The notes: generated by a model from the letters alone, not told the origin. Positions 29,560 to 41,996 are shown, counted from the first letter of the stretch. The stretch: DNA of 64,000 nucleotides from Promerops cafer (GCA_013398275.1 VZSE01002342.1:854976-918975); one strand, 5' to 3'. A program made the numbers and translations.

Positions 29560-30825
29560 TTCTCAAACCCTATTGATACTTTCTTCTACATTTATTCCTT
29601 GACAAATTCAGGTATTCAGGTGAATTCAGAAATTTTATTAGCCAGTGCATGACAAGTGGCAGCCAAATTCACCCAGGAAAATCACAAACTAAGCCTTTTG
29701 TACTAACTTTGAAATCAAGCACCCCAGATCCCTATGTTTTTGTGGTGACAAAACTATGTCAAATATGACCAAAATGTTAAAGATGATACATACATGATAG
29801 CATGTACACTACTGGTTGCTATGTATTATGTTTCTAAGAAACGGACTCCGTCTTGAGAAATGAAAATGGGACCTACAGATATTTAGAAAATTGCAGGATC
29901 AAGCTGTGTCTTATGTACAAAGAATGTTATTTAAATGGACTGGATAATTTCAGTCCTGATGGATATGTTATATGTGAGCAGCGTTGCAATCTTTGCAAAC
30001 ACAATCCAAGTAAACAATCTATGATATCATTTTAACAAAAAGATAAGAACTATCTTTATAAAAACAATTTATCTCTGTATCATATGTGTGATCTTACTCC
30101 TGTTATTCCAGTGCTCTGTAAGTTCTGAAATCTCACCTCATCTGTACTATCTCAAGACAAAGTGACTGAACATACAGAATTACTTAGTTCCAGTGTAATT
30201 TAAATCCCTCTATGTGAATTTTAGGTCTGTGGTTACACACTGAAAGTTTTTAACAACCAAAATTGAAATGATTTTGGAAGAATATCTTTTCTGCAGCAGA
30301 GTAACATGTACAAAAATCCCCTATACAACCACAACTCAAATCATCATGAAATTGATTTTTTTTCCCTTACACCTAAAAGGGGTAAGTATATGTCAGGATG
30401 TACTTAAAGGAATGCTTTGTAAATCAACACACTCCAAAACCATCTAGAAAGTTTTAAATAATTTTGCCCTAAATGTAATGAACACTTTCATATAAAATAC
30501 TACTCTAGCTGGATTGGTTTTAATAGTTGACATCCAAATCTTATTATCTGTAAATGTTAGTCCATATAAATTCCACTAAAATCTGACTTCAATTAGCTCT
30601 TCAATCAGACTTAAAAACTACAAACAACCCCTCCCCCCTGCAGAAACAAAGTTCTGAATGTCAAAAATGGATGGTTACAGTCAACATCACATAAACCATT
30701 GAATAGGAGACAGTGTATTGTTGTTCAACCATCCGAGATGTGATCTGTGTGAAAGTCAGTTCAGGGGAGCCATCGCCTTCTTTTGTGTGCAGCATCCTTG
30801 TGTGCAATTATCACAGTTTGCCAAG
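29560..30825 (-). other. USP46: probable USP46 3' untranslated region, end uncertain
   Basis: AT-rich sequence follows the stop codon with no coding potential. On the minus strand the hexamer ATTAAA occurs at 30519-30524 and AATAAA at 29634-29639 and 29591-29596. The last is followed by GT-rich sequence, so it is a reasonable first strong polyadenylation site. More distal AATAAA hexamers at 27837-27842, 27756-27761 and 27201-27206 could serve a longer message. The choice is inference; transcript reads would decide. Confidence 0.4.
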
Positions 30826-30927
30826 TCACTCTCTTGACTGATAGAATAAAATATAGCCAGACTCTGAATTTTTTGATATATCAGAAGTCAGACCATAGAA
30901 TTCTTCAATAGCTTGAGCATCTATTTT
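30826..30927 (-). CDS. USP46: USP46 coding exon 9 and stop codon (residues 334-366)
   Basis: Thirty-three codons and a TGA stop complete the protein: KIDAQAIEEFYGLTSDISKN followed by SESGYILFYQSRE. The closing GYILFYQ strand is the usual end of the USP catalytic domain. Glu rather than Asp as the last residue supports USP46 over USP12. The acceptor is TTTTGCAG. It is too short to show as a long open frame and was found by translating backwards from the stop. Confidence 0.95.
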   Translation of the reverse strand, partial: KIDAQAIEEFYGLTSDISKNSESGYILFYQSRE

Positions 30928-31864
30928 CTGCAAAATAAATATGTTTTTAATATGCTGTTAGATAAAACAAATATCAAACACAGATTAAATGTCTGTATGA
31001 ACAGGAAAGACAAATTCAGTTATTTGTTTAGAGGTAGCAATTAGCAAATTCTGTTGGCAATTTAAGCAGTGAAAAGGTAAAGATTAGGGGCTGAGCCTTG
31101 CTGATCTCACTCATGAAAGTCAAAGGCATGTTTCTGTCACTGAACCTAACTGAATCGGGCTTTTTCCAATAACAGAGAGATTCCTTGGAATGCAGTAATG
31201 AACAGTTAAAATACATAAATGTAACCATGCGATCCCATCTTTCTCAAATTTTCAGAAATCTTCTTCAAGACTTGCCATCCTGCATCCCAGTGCTTACTTT
31301 CCTTACCTCTCGGGAAATCAGACTCAAAACCTCAGTTTTGCCAGTGTGCCACAATGACACAAAGGGTTTGTGTAAGAATGAATTTCAGAATGCTTAGACA
31401 GAATCTGCAATAGCTGTGGGATAGATTCCACTCTAATCTACATTCAGGCAATCACATAACAACATAACTCAGACTTTCTTACAACTTCCCTATCAAAACT
31501 GAAAATTCTACACCAATGCTAGCTTTACTTAGTTCAATTTTACCAAGTGATAAGGTTCCAATGAATTAAATTGATTTTATTAGATATAGAAAACATTCAA
31601 AATTAAACTCTTAAAGTCTGGTATTAAAAACATTTGATGTTGCTATGAAATAAAAAACCCTCTGACACTGACAGAGCACAAACTACTGGAATCAATAATT
31701 TTATTTACAATCTTTCTTCCTAAAAGAGTTGAAATGAACATTACAACCAAACTGTGGCTTTGCAGACTGGTAATCTCTACCCAGTTCTGGATCAGAATTT
31801 TAACCCCAAGCAGGGAAGCAAACATTAGTACAAAAGTTGTGCTCATGACCTTCAGCATACTGAC
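30928..31864 (-). other. USP46: USP46 intron 8
   Basis: A 937-nt intron between donor GTCAGT and acceptor TTTTGCAG. No repeats or genes recognised. Confidence 0.85.
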
Positions 31865-31943
31865 CTCTACAATGTCATCATCGAACAACAGCCAAAATCC
31901 ATGACTTTTCACAATAGTAATGTAATGCCCCCGATTAGGTCCA
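31865..31943 (-). CDS. USP46: USP46 coding exon 8, His box (residues 307-333)
   Basis: This exon carries the His box GPNRGHYITIVKSHGFW with catalytic His313, then LLFDDDIVE with Asp330, the third member of the catalytic triad by family numbering. It opens with one base completing Ser307 and ends on a codon boundary. The acceptor is TTTCTAG and the donor GTCAGT, with a less common C at +3. The frame stays open for many codons into intron 8, but exon 9 provides the known continuation. Confidence 0.95.
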
Positions 31944-32603
31944 CTAGAAAGCAAAACAAAAACCCAAAACATTAGAATACACTACTGAGTCCATTTTGAT
32001 AAGTCACATTTTTTTATGAATGCAGAATTATAAATAAATGTTATGAAAAACATGGTAAATCCACATGTGGTGGTACACTAGACATTTAGTCCTTTCACCT
32101 TTTTAATTTTAACTTGTTGCAAAGCTAATCAACTGAGAGCTAAAGGTGTTGTTTTCATCTGTGCCAGGACCATTTAGTGAATTACCCCACAGAACACTTA
32201 ACAAGTTGTTCATGGTAGGCCATAAAATACTTTTAAAACTTTAAGAACTAAGTATAGGGGGAAAATTGACCGAAGTGATCTGCTGTGGGGCCTACATGAT
32301 GATAGCCTTTGGCCCTCATGGAGTCCTGGCTCCCAACATTTTAAAGGGGTCTTATGAAGAAGGAGGTACTTTCATCAATTTAAACCAAACTTGTGACTTT
32401 TGGAGACCTGGGACATTATTTCTCAAACAAGTACTGCTTTACTACGAGGGAGGTTGCTAAACGGTTCCGCCCAAGACACATCCAAGTCCGTGCAGGGGCA
32501 GGCTTTAAGCCCTGCCTCCCATTCTCCACACATTTTGGCGGGGATAGCTCTGCCCTTGGCAAACACCTGGCAGTAGCTTGTGATACACACGAGGGTACGT
32601 TAC
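31944..32603 (-). other. USP46: USP46 intron 7
   Basis: A 660-nt intron between donor GTAACG and acceptor TTTCTAG. No repeats recognised. Plus-strand open frames that extend from here into exon 7 are shadows of the coding exon. Confidence 0.85.
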
Positions 32604-32801
32604 CTCCCACAGTGAACAACAACAGCGACCAGGTCGTACATCCGATCCAAGTTGACGGCGTCGCCAGACGTGTTGAAGAGACGTAACTCCAGAGGAAACA
32701 CTACCCGGTAGGAGAGCTTCGTATACCTGTGCAATTGCTCCATATACTTGAACCTCTTGAGGTGTAAGGCAAGAATCATTGGCAGTTTTTTTACTCTCAT
32801 C
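32604..32801 (-). CDS. USP46: USP46 coding exon 7, finger and palm core (residues 241-307)
   Basis: After one base completing Arg241, the exon encodes 65 codons from MRVKKLPMIL to AVVVHCG and the first two bases of Ser307. It includes LALHLKRFKY, the conserved USP beta-strand and helix signature, and the lead-in to the His box. Residue 287 is Gly (NTSGDAVN); I recall Ser in human USP46 and Gly in USP12. The donor GTAACG departs from consensus at +5. Several CpGs make it locally richer in GC than the flanking introns. Confidence 0.96.
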
Positions 32802-33096
32802 CTGTGAAACCATTAAGAACGCATATGATAAACACCTGACTGGTTCAAAGCCATTCTATCTTCCCTTAATAAGCAAATGTCTGAATTATAAAAGCACTTT
32901 GTAAGTAACAATAGTCAACTAGAAGTAGCTTCTAGACTAAGACACATGCCTTTAAATCTGTCTGCAGGTTCTCTGGTCCACACAGAGAATGCATTTGGGA
33001 TGTAAGGTTTCTAGGTATTTAAACAAAATAAATATCAAGGAGTAAGTCTGCCAGAGCCCAGGAGGGGCTTGGTGAAACAGCCTGCTCTTTGCTTAC

Positions 33097-33180
33097 CTCT
33101 TCTGTGCCTCTTGTTTACTGCAGCAAGTTTCACAGTAGTATTTCTGTTCACTACATAGCGTCTCTGTGTTACTGAAGTCT
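33097..33180 (-). CDS. USP46: USP46 coding exon 6, second zinc knuckle (residues 213-241)
   Basis: This 84-nt exon completes Arg213, encodes DFSNTETLCSEQKYYCETCC and then SKQEAQK, and ends with two bases of Arg241. Cys229 and Cys232 form the second half of the zinc-binding site that pairs with Cys182 and Cys185 from exon 4. The acceptor is TTTACAG and the donor GTAAGC. The next intron is only 295 nt. Confidence 0.95.
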
Positions 33181-35087
33181 CTGTAAATAAATACAATCAT
33201 CAGTTCTTAAAGGATAGAAATACATTTGCCCCACTTGGGCTGATGAACTGGAGCCCAAAAGACACACAGGATGAAATCTTCACCCATTCCGGTTTTCTCA
33301 AGCATCTGAAGCGACTGTACTGGGGTTTGCAAATGGACTTAGGGTATCTGGCTGCTATGACAAGTTGTATTAGGAGCTGAGGCCCTCTATATGATACAAA
33401 TGAAAGGTCAGGTGTCTCAAAATGGGAGCATATCTGGTCTTTCATGTAAAGGGGCTGCTCAGACTTGGGTATAATCAGTCAATCCATTCTGTTTCTTTTT
33501 AAATTATTTGCAGAATGAAGCAACTTTAAGTGCACTTCTGCCACCCCCACATATCTCACACTTTATGGTGTTCTTCCATAAGAGAGGTTCGAATCTTACA
33601 AAGAAGAAACAAACTGAACTTAGTTTCTGCATCCTCTAACCTTTTGAACAGTCATCCAGAAGTTTTTAGATTATACTTTTTCACTTTCTAAAAAAGGAAA
33701 GAGGCAGCTGGTATAGAAAATTTTGTAAATCCTGATCAAGTAAATACACTTTGAGATATTTCTGGATTGAACTTTTGAAGTGACAAAGGCAGTGGAAGGC
33801 TGGTTTGATAGCATCTTTCAGTTCACAGAAAAGATTTGCTGAAAGTCACAGTGCAGATACGCTTTGGAGCAGAATTTTAGGTACCTAACACCACTTAATG
33901 GTAAAAAAACCCCAGTAATTATTTTTGTCACCTCTTGTGTTACATTGCAGCTGAGCAGGTGTTTTGAGAACTGTGAATGCAGATGCAAGCACTTATCTTC
34001 CATTTTAAACACGTGGGTTTTCCTGTGACTTTGGGGCTTAAATAGATATATCAGAATTCCAGAACCGCCTTATTGAGTGCCCCTACCTTGTACCTGAAGT
34101 AGGCTTCTGAACTCCAGGCAAATTCAGACCCATTCAGACCCAAATAAATTCCCTTCTACCACTGCAATTCACATTCATGGAGGCTGAATCCACACTGTCT
34201 GCAACTGCAGCCTGCTCTCCCAGTAGGCAGCACCAGAATTGTCTTACAAGGCAAAGGGAGAATTCTGGATGATTATTTCTTCCTGACATCATCACTACAG
34301 GGGAAGGTGGGAGAGATGAAGACTACATAGTTTGCTAGGGCATAGATATTAGAAGTTAATTACATAACTTCATGAAATTTTAGGGTTGATGGAGCATGAC
34401 AAAGAAACACTTCATATGACTTCATAATATTTTTAATAACTGAGAATACTTTTCTTGATTTATTTTCTTCATAAGGTCTTAACACTGAGAAGAAAGTGCT
34501 GAAATTCAGGAAAAAAAACCCCATATTTTGAAAGATAAGTTACAGTAAAACTTTGATCATAAGTATTATTTTTTATCTAAAAGAAAATAAAGCATTATTA
34601 CTGGGAAGGATTTGCGTCAGTGGTGTATACTGATCTCAATACGTGATTTCACATTTGAATTTAAACATAAAATTAACTGAATTCAGCTGATTCCTCTGAA
34701 AAACTCAGTAACCCTTCAGGGAATCATAAGTGAAGAGCTGAAACTTTAGAAAATATTAAAGATGAGTTATATGTGCAGGGAACATAAGACTCAGTAGAAT
34801 GTGCCTGTGAAAGTTTAAGGTTGGCTGTAAGAGAAAGGGTCTGATGTTTATTTTCAAAGCCTACAGTCTCAATTTTAAAAAAGCAAACAAATTTGGGGAA
34901 TTTAGTAGCTTTCTTCCCATCTCAAAGTGAAGCAAGGAAATAATGTTTTTCTAACATGAAGAAATATGTGCAGATGGTAGAAATTTGATAGATATTGGTT
35001 TGTTCTATGCCAAGTCTTCCATGAAAGTTAATTAAACTCAAAGAGTTTCTGAATTCCTTTTAAAATGTACTAGTTATTCTGATGCTA

Positions 35088-35177
35088 TTAATATCTATTA
35101 TTAGTATTATATATTAGTATTAGTAGTATTTATTTATTTATTAGTAGCATTATGGTATCTATTATTAGCAGTATTAG
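35088..35177. repeat. degenerate ATT/AGT-rich tract
   Basis: Repeated TATTAGTA-like units and a short ATTT run over about 90 bases in intron 5. Confidence 0.75.
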
Positions 35178-36409
35178 GAAAAAATGTTTCACTGAAAAAA
35201 TGGTTAGGCATTGAAATAATTGCAACTTCAGTAACTCTTTCAGCAATCGAGAATTTTCAGCATGGCACTTCTAACAGATGTTGAACAGTTAAAAACAACA
35301 GACCACTGTCTGGAGTTCACAAAGTCTGCATGTGCAAGAGCCAAAGCCTTGCAGAACTCTTCTCTAGACCTGCAAAGCTAGTTTCAAGATAAGCATTTTG
35401 CTTATATGTTATTTTAGCAAGAAAAAAAAAAAATTAAATATACTTGCTCAAGATGTACTAACTAATCATTGACCTTGTGCTACTACAGCCTCTCTGCTAC
35501 AGTGTGAAAGATGCCTTCTATTGTTTATATGCATAAATAATATTAATTTTGTCTTTTAAGAGATGAGAGAATTATTAGTATAATATAAATTATTACACAA
35601 GTGAGGATCAAACTGACTGATAAACTTTGCAACTCCAAGTGGAAATAAAAACAATGGATATATGCTATATTTGTTATTGGACTTTTATTGCTTCAGGCCC
35701 AACTGTCTATCCTGTGGGTTTAGACTATGCCAGAGGCTTGTATTCCTTCTGTTCTTTGGACATCTTGAGCACACAAGGACCTTTTGCATTTTGAAAAACT
35801 ACAGAAATAAAGGAACATTCATCTGTAGTGGTAAAGAGATTCCTTATACTTAAATGTTATCTTGCACAGCTTTTCTGTATTTTACCTTTTAAATGAAGCA
35901 GCCCTTAAAGCTATTAAGACACAGCAAAGCAGTTGTTAAAAAACAAAACAGCAAAGATTCCAAAAAGAGTAATAACTTGGATGTTCCTATTGAAAGAAAC
36001 CACAAAAGCACTTACATTTTGTGTAATGATGCATAATAGCAGACAGCAATGAGAGGAAATCCATATTCTAACTGAATATATGTTTTCTAAACAGAGTTAG
36101 AAATGTTGCTAACATAAAACACAATAAGAATAGATGAGAGGTGATAACTCTCTTCCTATTCAATCTGTAAATAGTGGCCTGTACGTCCCACCGCAAGAAA
36201 AGAAAAATCGGGATTTTGCTTTCCTTTATTTCCAAAAGGAGCAATGGGTAAACTTCAAAATTCATGTCATGCTGTTGGAGTAAGGGCACTACACTGGAAT
36301 GCATAAAGAGACTTAGGACGTCCATTCTTCTCAGGATTGTATAGATTTCTCTTGGAATATCATGCCATGTTCTAGACTTCAAGCAGCACTTCAAGAAAGA
36401 TAGAGTTCA

Positions 36410-36815
36410 AGAGAGAGGTCCAACAGGAGAGAGGGCTGAAGAGTAATGAACATGTGTAGAGATCCAGAGAAGATAGCCTGAGAAGGAGAAGTTGAATGAC
36501 CTTAGGCTGTTTAAATTTTTAAAAAAGTGATTACATTCTTCTTGTATGTAAAAGGCTACTGCTAAGGGGAATGGGGGCAACTCCTGGTTTATGTCTAGAG
36601 TACACAGAGCACGTAGAAATAGGCTTGAACTGAAACACCAAAGATTCATGTTACACAGCAGGAAAAACTTATTAGTAGTAAAGAAGAGGAAGGACTGGGA
36701 TAGACAGTCAAGAAAATACTGCTAAAAAGATCTTCTGGAACAGGCTGGATAAGCATCCTCTCTGACACGAAGGTAGGGGCTAACCTCTTTGGAGTCACTT
36801 TCAACTCCACCATTC
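36410..36815 (+). mobile_element. old CR1-type LINE 3' end
   Basis: The plus strand resembles the 3' terminal part of old avian CR1 elements as I remember them: AGGAAAAACTTATTAGTAG, then GGACTGGGATAGACAGTC, CTGGAACAGGCTGGATAAGC and a closing TTTCAACTCCACCATTC. Order and spacing match the CR1 tail. Many substitutions indicate an ancient copy. No reading frame survives. Confidence 0.7.
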
Positions 36816-37089
36816 ACTTGTTGGTTGCAGTTGTGCAGATGCAGTTCTTCCACGTCTTAAGCTACAGCCACTGTCTGGTCAGTAGAAGAAATGCTATTGG
36901 TATTCTTACTGACACGCTTACTCTGCCTTGTAAGGAAGAATGGCCATTCCCAACAAAACATTTCCAAGAAGATAAAAGATCAAGAATGTAAATAAAAAAC
37001 TGGAGAAAGCTGAAGGACAGATGGTAACTTCTATACAGCAGCAGTTTTTAACATGTTCACCAGACTCAGCTGTAAGAAAATGTCAGAGT

Positions 37090-37165
37090 TCAGTCTCCAG
37101 TACCACAGAACCAAATAACAACCCAGATTAGAAAGGACCTCAAAAGGGACTGCAGCACCCTTGCA
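37090..37165 (-). mobile_element. short CR1-like tail
   Basis: ACCACAGAACCAAATAACAA followed by CCCAGATTAGAAAGGACCTC resembles the reverse complement of the CR1 3' end, which in birds often reads as a run of ACAGAATCA, then GGTTGGAAAGGACCTCAAA. Only about 75 bases can be matched by eye, so this is tentative. Confidence 0.45.
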
Positions 37166-38373
37166 GCTCAGTGGGATTTCAAACTGACTTTGAACACCAT
37201 AGGGAAAGGTAAGTAATACTGGCAAGTTCACAGTAGTGGCTACAGTGAAGTACTCAAAAGTGTGCAAACAAAAGCCTGTAGTACCAATAATGATTCAACT
37301 ACTGCTTACTATGAAGAAGAAAGAGACTACCGGAGAAAAAGAGAATGCACTGCTTTCCAAAGCCTCTCTTCAGTTTGTTCACTTATTACAGGGAGGCTAA
37401 TTAACGTAGCGTGGACTACTTGAGGGCTAAAGACTGCTACAGTATCCTAAGGGAGACTGAACAGAAGCTGGGAAGGAAAAAAAACTTTAAATTATAACAG
37501 AAGTTACTTAGTACAGTTGTCGTGTTCACAGAGAAGTCACGCTTTCTGATTCAGGAAATAGTTAGTACCTCACATTCTTTCTCTTTCTGTAACTCTCACC
37601 TTGGGATGAAACACCAGGAAATCCTTCCTAGGCATTTGACAATAATTGATAAATGCAATTTCAACCTCGATAGCAATTTTGGAGTTTGAAACAGTTTAAC
37701 CAATTGATAATCATTACCTTAGAACAGCAACATATTTTCTTAAATATAGGTAGTGGTTTATCGTATTAATGTCAAAACTCTGGACATTTTAAATCTCTCA
37801 GAATAATAACCCATGTAAGACTGAAATTTTTTTTGATGTCTAGAGTTTTAAAGTTAAGAATATACTAGGAACAGAACAGAAATTTAGAATAAAAGACTTC
37901 ACAATTTTAGGATGAGACACAGAATAAGAAATTTCTGATAATAGAATAGACTTTTGAAATATTTTGCCCTCTATGGACTCTAGCACCCATTCTGCAAAAC
38001 ACACACTTAACTTTTAATATGCATATAAATCCTAATCAACTTGTGTAGAAGCTTAAAGATAAGCACATTTAAATCTCTTTGAAGCCTATTATTATTCTGC
38101 AGCAATTCTTCCAGACAACAATGCAATCAATTATTTTCCCTGAAAGTTGATTACTTTCCTCTTTCAAATACATACATTGAAAGAGAAAGTGTGTAAAGCA
38201 AAGTACATTAATGTATATTTTGTCATTAGAGGAAACATCCAGTTTAAAGTCTTTTTTCTCCTGCTTAGGGTAAGCTCAAATCTAAATGTTATTCTACTTT
38301 TCTTTTCTATACCTACTAGACCTGAAAAATCTAGCAGTTAGAACTATCTGCCAAAAAGATGCATTCATTTTAC

Positions 38374-38450
38374 CTTAGACAGTGTGTAATCGATGTGTTC
38401 TGCTCCACATCAACAGAAAGGTCAAGAAAATCTTCATCTTTGCTACTAAC
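38374..38450 (-). CDS. USP46: USP46 coding exon 5 (residues 188-212 plus two bases)
   Basis: A 77-nt exon, too short to stand out as an open frame, encodes VSSKDEDFLDLSVDVEQNTS and then ITHCL plus the first two bases of Arg213. This is the segment between the two halves of the zinc ribbon, typical of USP12/46. The acceptor is CAACAG. The donor GTAAAATG is weaker than consensus. Phase agrees with both neighbouring exons. Confidence 0.94.
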
Positions 38451-38831
38451 CTGTTGCAAGAAACATACATGTAAAACAGAGATGCCATATATCTAAATGC
38501 TGTTTATATCTTTAGCAAACACTAAAGATATTTATTTCCCTAGAAATTGCACTTCCATAAAAATAATTAATTTTAATGCTTTATTTTTTATTTTTTTTAG
38601 TTCAGTGTAACTAATGTTCAGTGTGATATTTATTAGTAATTCTACCAACCCAGCTTTCATGTAATTTTACTTCTGTCTATTCCACTCATCCAATCTCACC
38701 AACCAGGGGCCATTAATGACAGCCTACTGTTCAGTAAGGGTGAACCATCCTCCCCTATATTATCTGGGATTGGTGCATAACGTATGTTTCCTTGTTGTGT
38801 AACACAGTCTACTTTCTTTTATTATCAGATT

Positions 38832-38871
38832 ATATTGTAATATGTTATTATTGTATAACATATTACAATAT
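38832..38871. repeat. palindrome, 17-bp arms with 6-base loop
   Basis: Left arm 38832-38848 ends in ATTGTAATATGTTAT and the right arm 38855-38871 begins ATAACATATTACAAT; the arms are exactly complementary over 17 bp around the loop TATTGT. It could form a cruciform in DNA or a hairpin in the USP46 pre-mRNA. It lies in intron 4, about 380 bases upstream of exon 5 in the gene sense. Confidence 0.9.
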
Positions 38872-39092
38872 TCATTCACATTTTATTCTTACATAATTAT
38901 TTCCACTATTAAGGATGCAATGAAGATAATTTCCAAATATGTTTCTGTCACAAAAGTCATACTTAACCGTGTTATCCTTTCTCTTTAGTATTGAAAAGGG
39001 TGGGTTTATACTTCTGGTTGACACAGCTACATTTCCCCATTGGATATTGTTCCTAGTCAATATTTTGTTTAAAAAAATTAAAATATTAAAGG

Positions 39093-39126
39093 TAAAAATG
39101 GCTCAGTCATAAAAATGGCTCAGTGA
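39093..39126. repeat. 17-bp tandem duplication
   Basis: TAAAAATGGCTCAGTCA is followed directly by TAAAAATGGCTCAGTGA, one mismatch in 17. Confidence 0.9.
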
Positions 39127-41766
39127 TTTTCAAAATAATTTTGTTATCGCCAATCTTTTTTTTAGACAGAACAAGAGGAGAAAAATTATACTGAAGAGTT
39201 TTTATTTTAAAAATTTAAGTCCAGATATTTTCAGAATGACAGATCCTGTTTTTTGCATTGAAAATTATTTTTCACTAGGAGTGTTTAATCTCGAAGATGA
39301 AGTAATATTAACAAAAAATCATCCAAATGGCTAATTCTTGTAATACTTCAACTGAGTCAAAAGACTGCAGAATTACTTACTGCATATTAATTCAGTCATA
39401 AAAAAAACCATAAACAATGTTTTTATAAAATGCTGCATGAACACCCTGTATTTTGCCTCCTATGACTGCATTTCCTTAGAATAACAAAATCAGATGGGAG
39501 AATAGTGAAGTCTAAATCAAGCACATCTGTGAGGGGATGAATCCATTGTTCTGGCAGAAGTTCCTCATGCTCAGATTTTTGCAATTCTGTGGAGGTGATA
39601 GTTATGTACCACCTTGAGCTCATATTTTTGTTATGTCAGGGATCCTATAAGCTTGGTGAATGAAGCCCATATCAGACCTGAATGCAGAGAAACACCTTTG
39701 GCTGGATTAATTTTGATACTATCAAAGATGTACAGAGGCATAATGCACACCCAACTGAAATGAACAGAAGTTCTTCAAACAAAAATCCTCCCTGAGACAC
39801 TATTTGACCCACAGAGGACAGGAAACCATAAAACTGGCAGCAATCAACTGCAGTATAAAAATACAGCTAAAATTTGAAAGATAAAGTGACAAAGCTTCAG
39901 AGAACATAGTGTCTCTACAGCTGGAACTAGAGTTCTGCCAGACACACTGAGTATCATGAGAACTTAAACACTTGAAAAGGTCCTTGGCGGGTATAGTGCT
40001 TCATCTGACTGCCTCAAATAAGCTAGGAATTCTGTTATTCATTTCTGCACATCAAATATTTCCTGGAAGCGAAGATAAGCTACTTAGTTTACAGACTAAA
40101 ACTAAAGGTAGCTGGAAAACCAGATCCAAACAGCTGTTTAATGTGTTTTACTATTTCCCTAAGATTTAAAGTTACACTAATCCAAAGAAAACAAACTGGA
40201 AAAATATCCCGAGTAGTATACAGTATTTCTGTGTTCAGAGGAAGCTACAGACAAGCTTCCATAAAGCTTCATCACTTTGGATTACAAGTAGGGAATTGTG
40301 CAGTTATGCTGTTACCCAAGGACACATCCTCATTTCACTGCAGTTTCTCTGAGTAAACACTAGATATTGATTTAGAATTAGGCCACAATTATTTAGAGAA
40401 GCTTGGCAGTTAAAAAATAATTCTAACCTTTCACTTATTTTAACTTGCTATTACCCAAGGTTTTATAATTGAAATAGATTAAATAATTAATTTTCAGTAT
40501 CTCTCTCATGTGTACACTTATACAGGCTTGTTCCAAACTTGCTCCAACATCTCATGTTGACTATCATTGTATCTCTTCTCCTCACCATCCTCCTCTGACC
40601 AAGTTCCTGGAAAAGACATATATATTTTCTTGGAATACATAGCTATTCTTTATGATTAGAAACATCAGACTATGTTCTTTTACACATCTGGTAGGACATG
40701 GGTAGAGTTTATCACACCAAACTTCAGTTGTCTAAACCTCAGCTGTCTGAAGATACCTTCTCTGGGCACCTTCTCCTGTCCTAATGCAGCTAATCTAAAG
40801 TTGTGTTTTCTTTGAGGAAGCCCATAGTAGCAGCACTGATCTTAGTAAAAGTACATCATTCTTAGGCTGGATCAGTTTGCTGGCCCAGTTCTCAGCATTG
40901 CTGCACCAACAATTGCAACAGCTTAGTAACACCATGGAGCCAGGACAAGCTGTATGGAACAAAACACCAGATACTGCTAAAAAACTTTGTTTCATGAAAC
41001 AGCCTAGAGACAGATGGAGATACTGCTCCTTCACAATCTCCATCATCTGCAGTAGTTGAGAACACTAGGTCATGCTTGATGCCTATCAACTTTGCTTTAC
41101 CAAGCAAAGGGTTAGATGATGTTAATTGTGGAAGGTTAGTGTCACTGTTCTCCCCAAAGGAGATTTTTTTTCCTGTATGTGTTACTCTTTCATGCAACCT
41201 CACAGGAACAATTTTAAAAAATTATTTCTTTTCTCTTTCAATAGGAGCATGTGTTTGAAAAAGACAGTAATCAATAGGAGACTTGCAATCAGGTTTCCCA
41301 ACTCAATTTTTACTTATAGCTCAAACATAAGAGATTTCAAACTGACATCATCCCCTAGAAAATACTAAGGAGATAAAAGAAAGCAGTTTGTTAATAATGA
41401 ACCCTCCTTTATACCTGTCAGACTCTTAAGATGGAATTAACACAAATCATCTTAACGTTTCACTTATTATGAATATGATGTGAATACCTTCTCTCAAAGT
41501 TACAGTGATAAGGAAAGGTATTGATTCACGAGCAAGGATTTCAGCCATAGAGATATGTATTAGGACAGCAAAACCTGGCAGATATTAGCCAAGTAATGCT
41601 TGGAAAAAATAAATTTTTAGAAAAGAATATACTCACTTCAAGAAGTAAATTCTACAGGAATATCCACAATTCTCAGATGTCTGAAAAGATTCATATATTT
41701 ATATATACAAAATGTATCTATCTATTAATGGGCAACAACAACAAGAAAATCTATCCCAATGCTTAC

Positions 41767-41996
41767 GGTTTCACAGTTCAAACATCTAGTTTCGTTAGTC
41801 AGTGTTCCCTGAAAAATCTCATGCACCCAGGTGAGTTCTTGTTTATTGTTCTCTTCAGCTTCATTCATGTTGCCATTTTTCAGTTTCCCATTTTGCTTTT
41901 CCTGTTTCTTCTCCTCCTGCAAAATGTCTGCAATGGTGTTGAGCAGGTAATTTAAAAACTCATGTGCATCCTGCTGCATGTAGTTGTCAAAGAGAT
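41767..41996 (-). CDS. USP46: USP46 coding exon 4, QQD box and first zinc knuckle (residues 111-187)
   Basis: The exon begins with two bases completing Asp111 and carries the QQD box, residues 118-124 QQDAHEF, which packs against the catalytic Cys. A charged linker rich in Lys, Glu and Asn (about 139-164) follows, then the first zinc pair in RCLNCET (Cys182, Cys185). The linker reads NEAEENNKQEL, differing from the human form I recall at positions 157, 158 and 163. The donor is GTAAGC. The open frame continues for about 14 codons into intron 4; exon 5 supplies the true continuation VSSKDEDF. Confidence 0.96.

Larger units (their letters stand above)
33181..38373 (-). other. USP46: USP46 intron 5
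   Basis: A 5.2-kb intron from the weak donor GTAAAA to TTTACAG. It holds an old CR1 3' end on the plus strand (36410-36815), a small CR1-like tail in the opposite orientation (37090-37165) and a degenerate ATT/AGT-rich tract at 35088-35177. The rest is unremarkable AT-rich sequence. Confidence 0.8.
38451..41766 (-). other. USP46: USP46 intron 4
   Basis: A 3.3-kb AT-rich intron from GTAAGC to CAACAG. It contains a near-perfect palindrome at 38832-38871 and a 17-bp tandem duplication at 39093-39126. No coding sequence is recognised; open frames around 40.8-41.3 kb on both strands overlap each other and look like chance. Confidence 0.8.

Noticed and set aside
41596..41955. 119-codon plus-strand frame opposite USP46 exon 4
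   Set aside because: Shadow of the coding exon on the other strand and adjoining intron.
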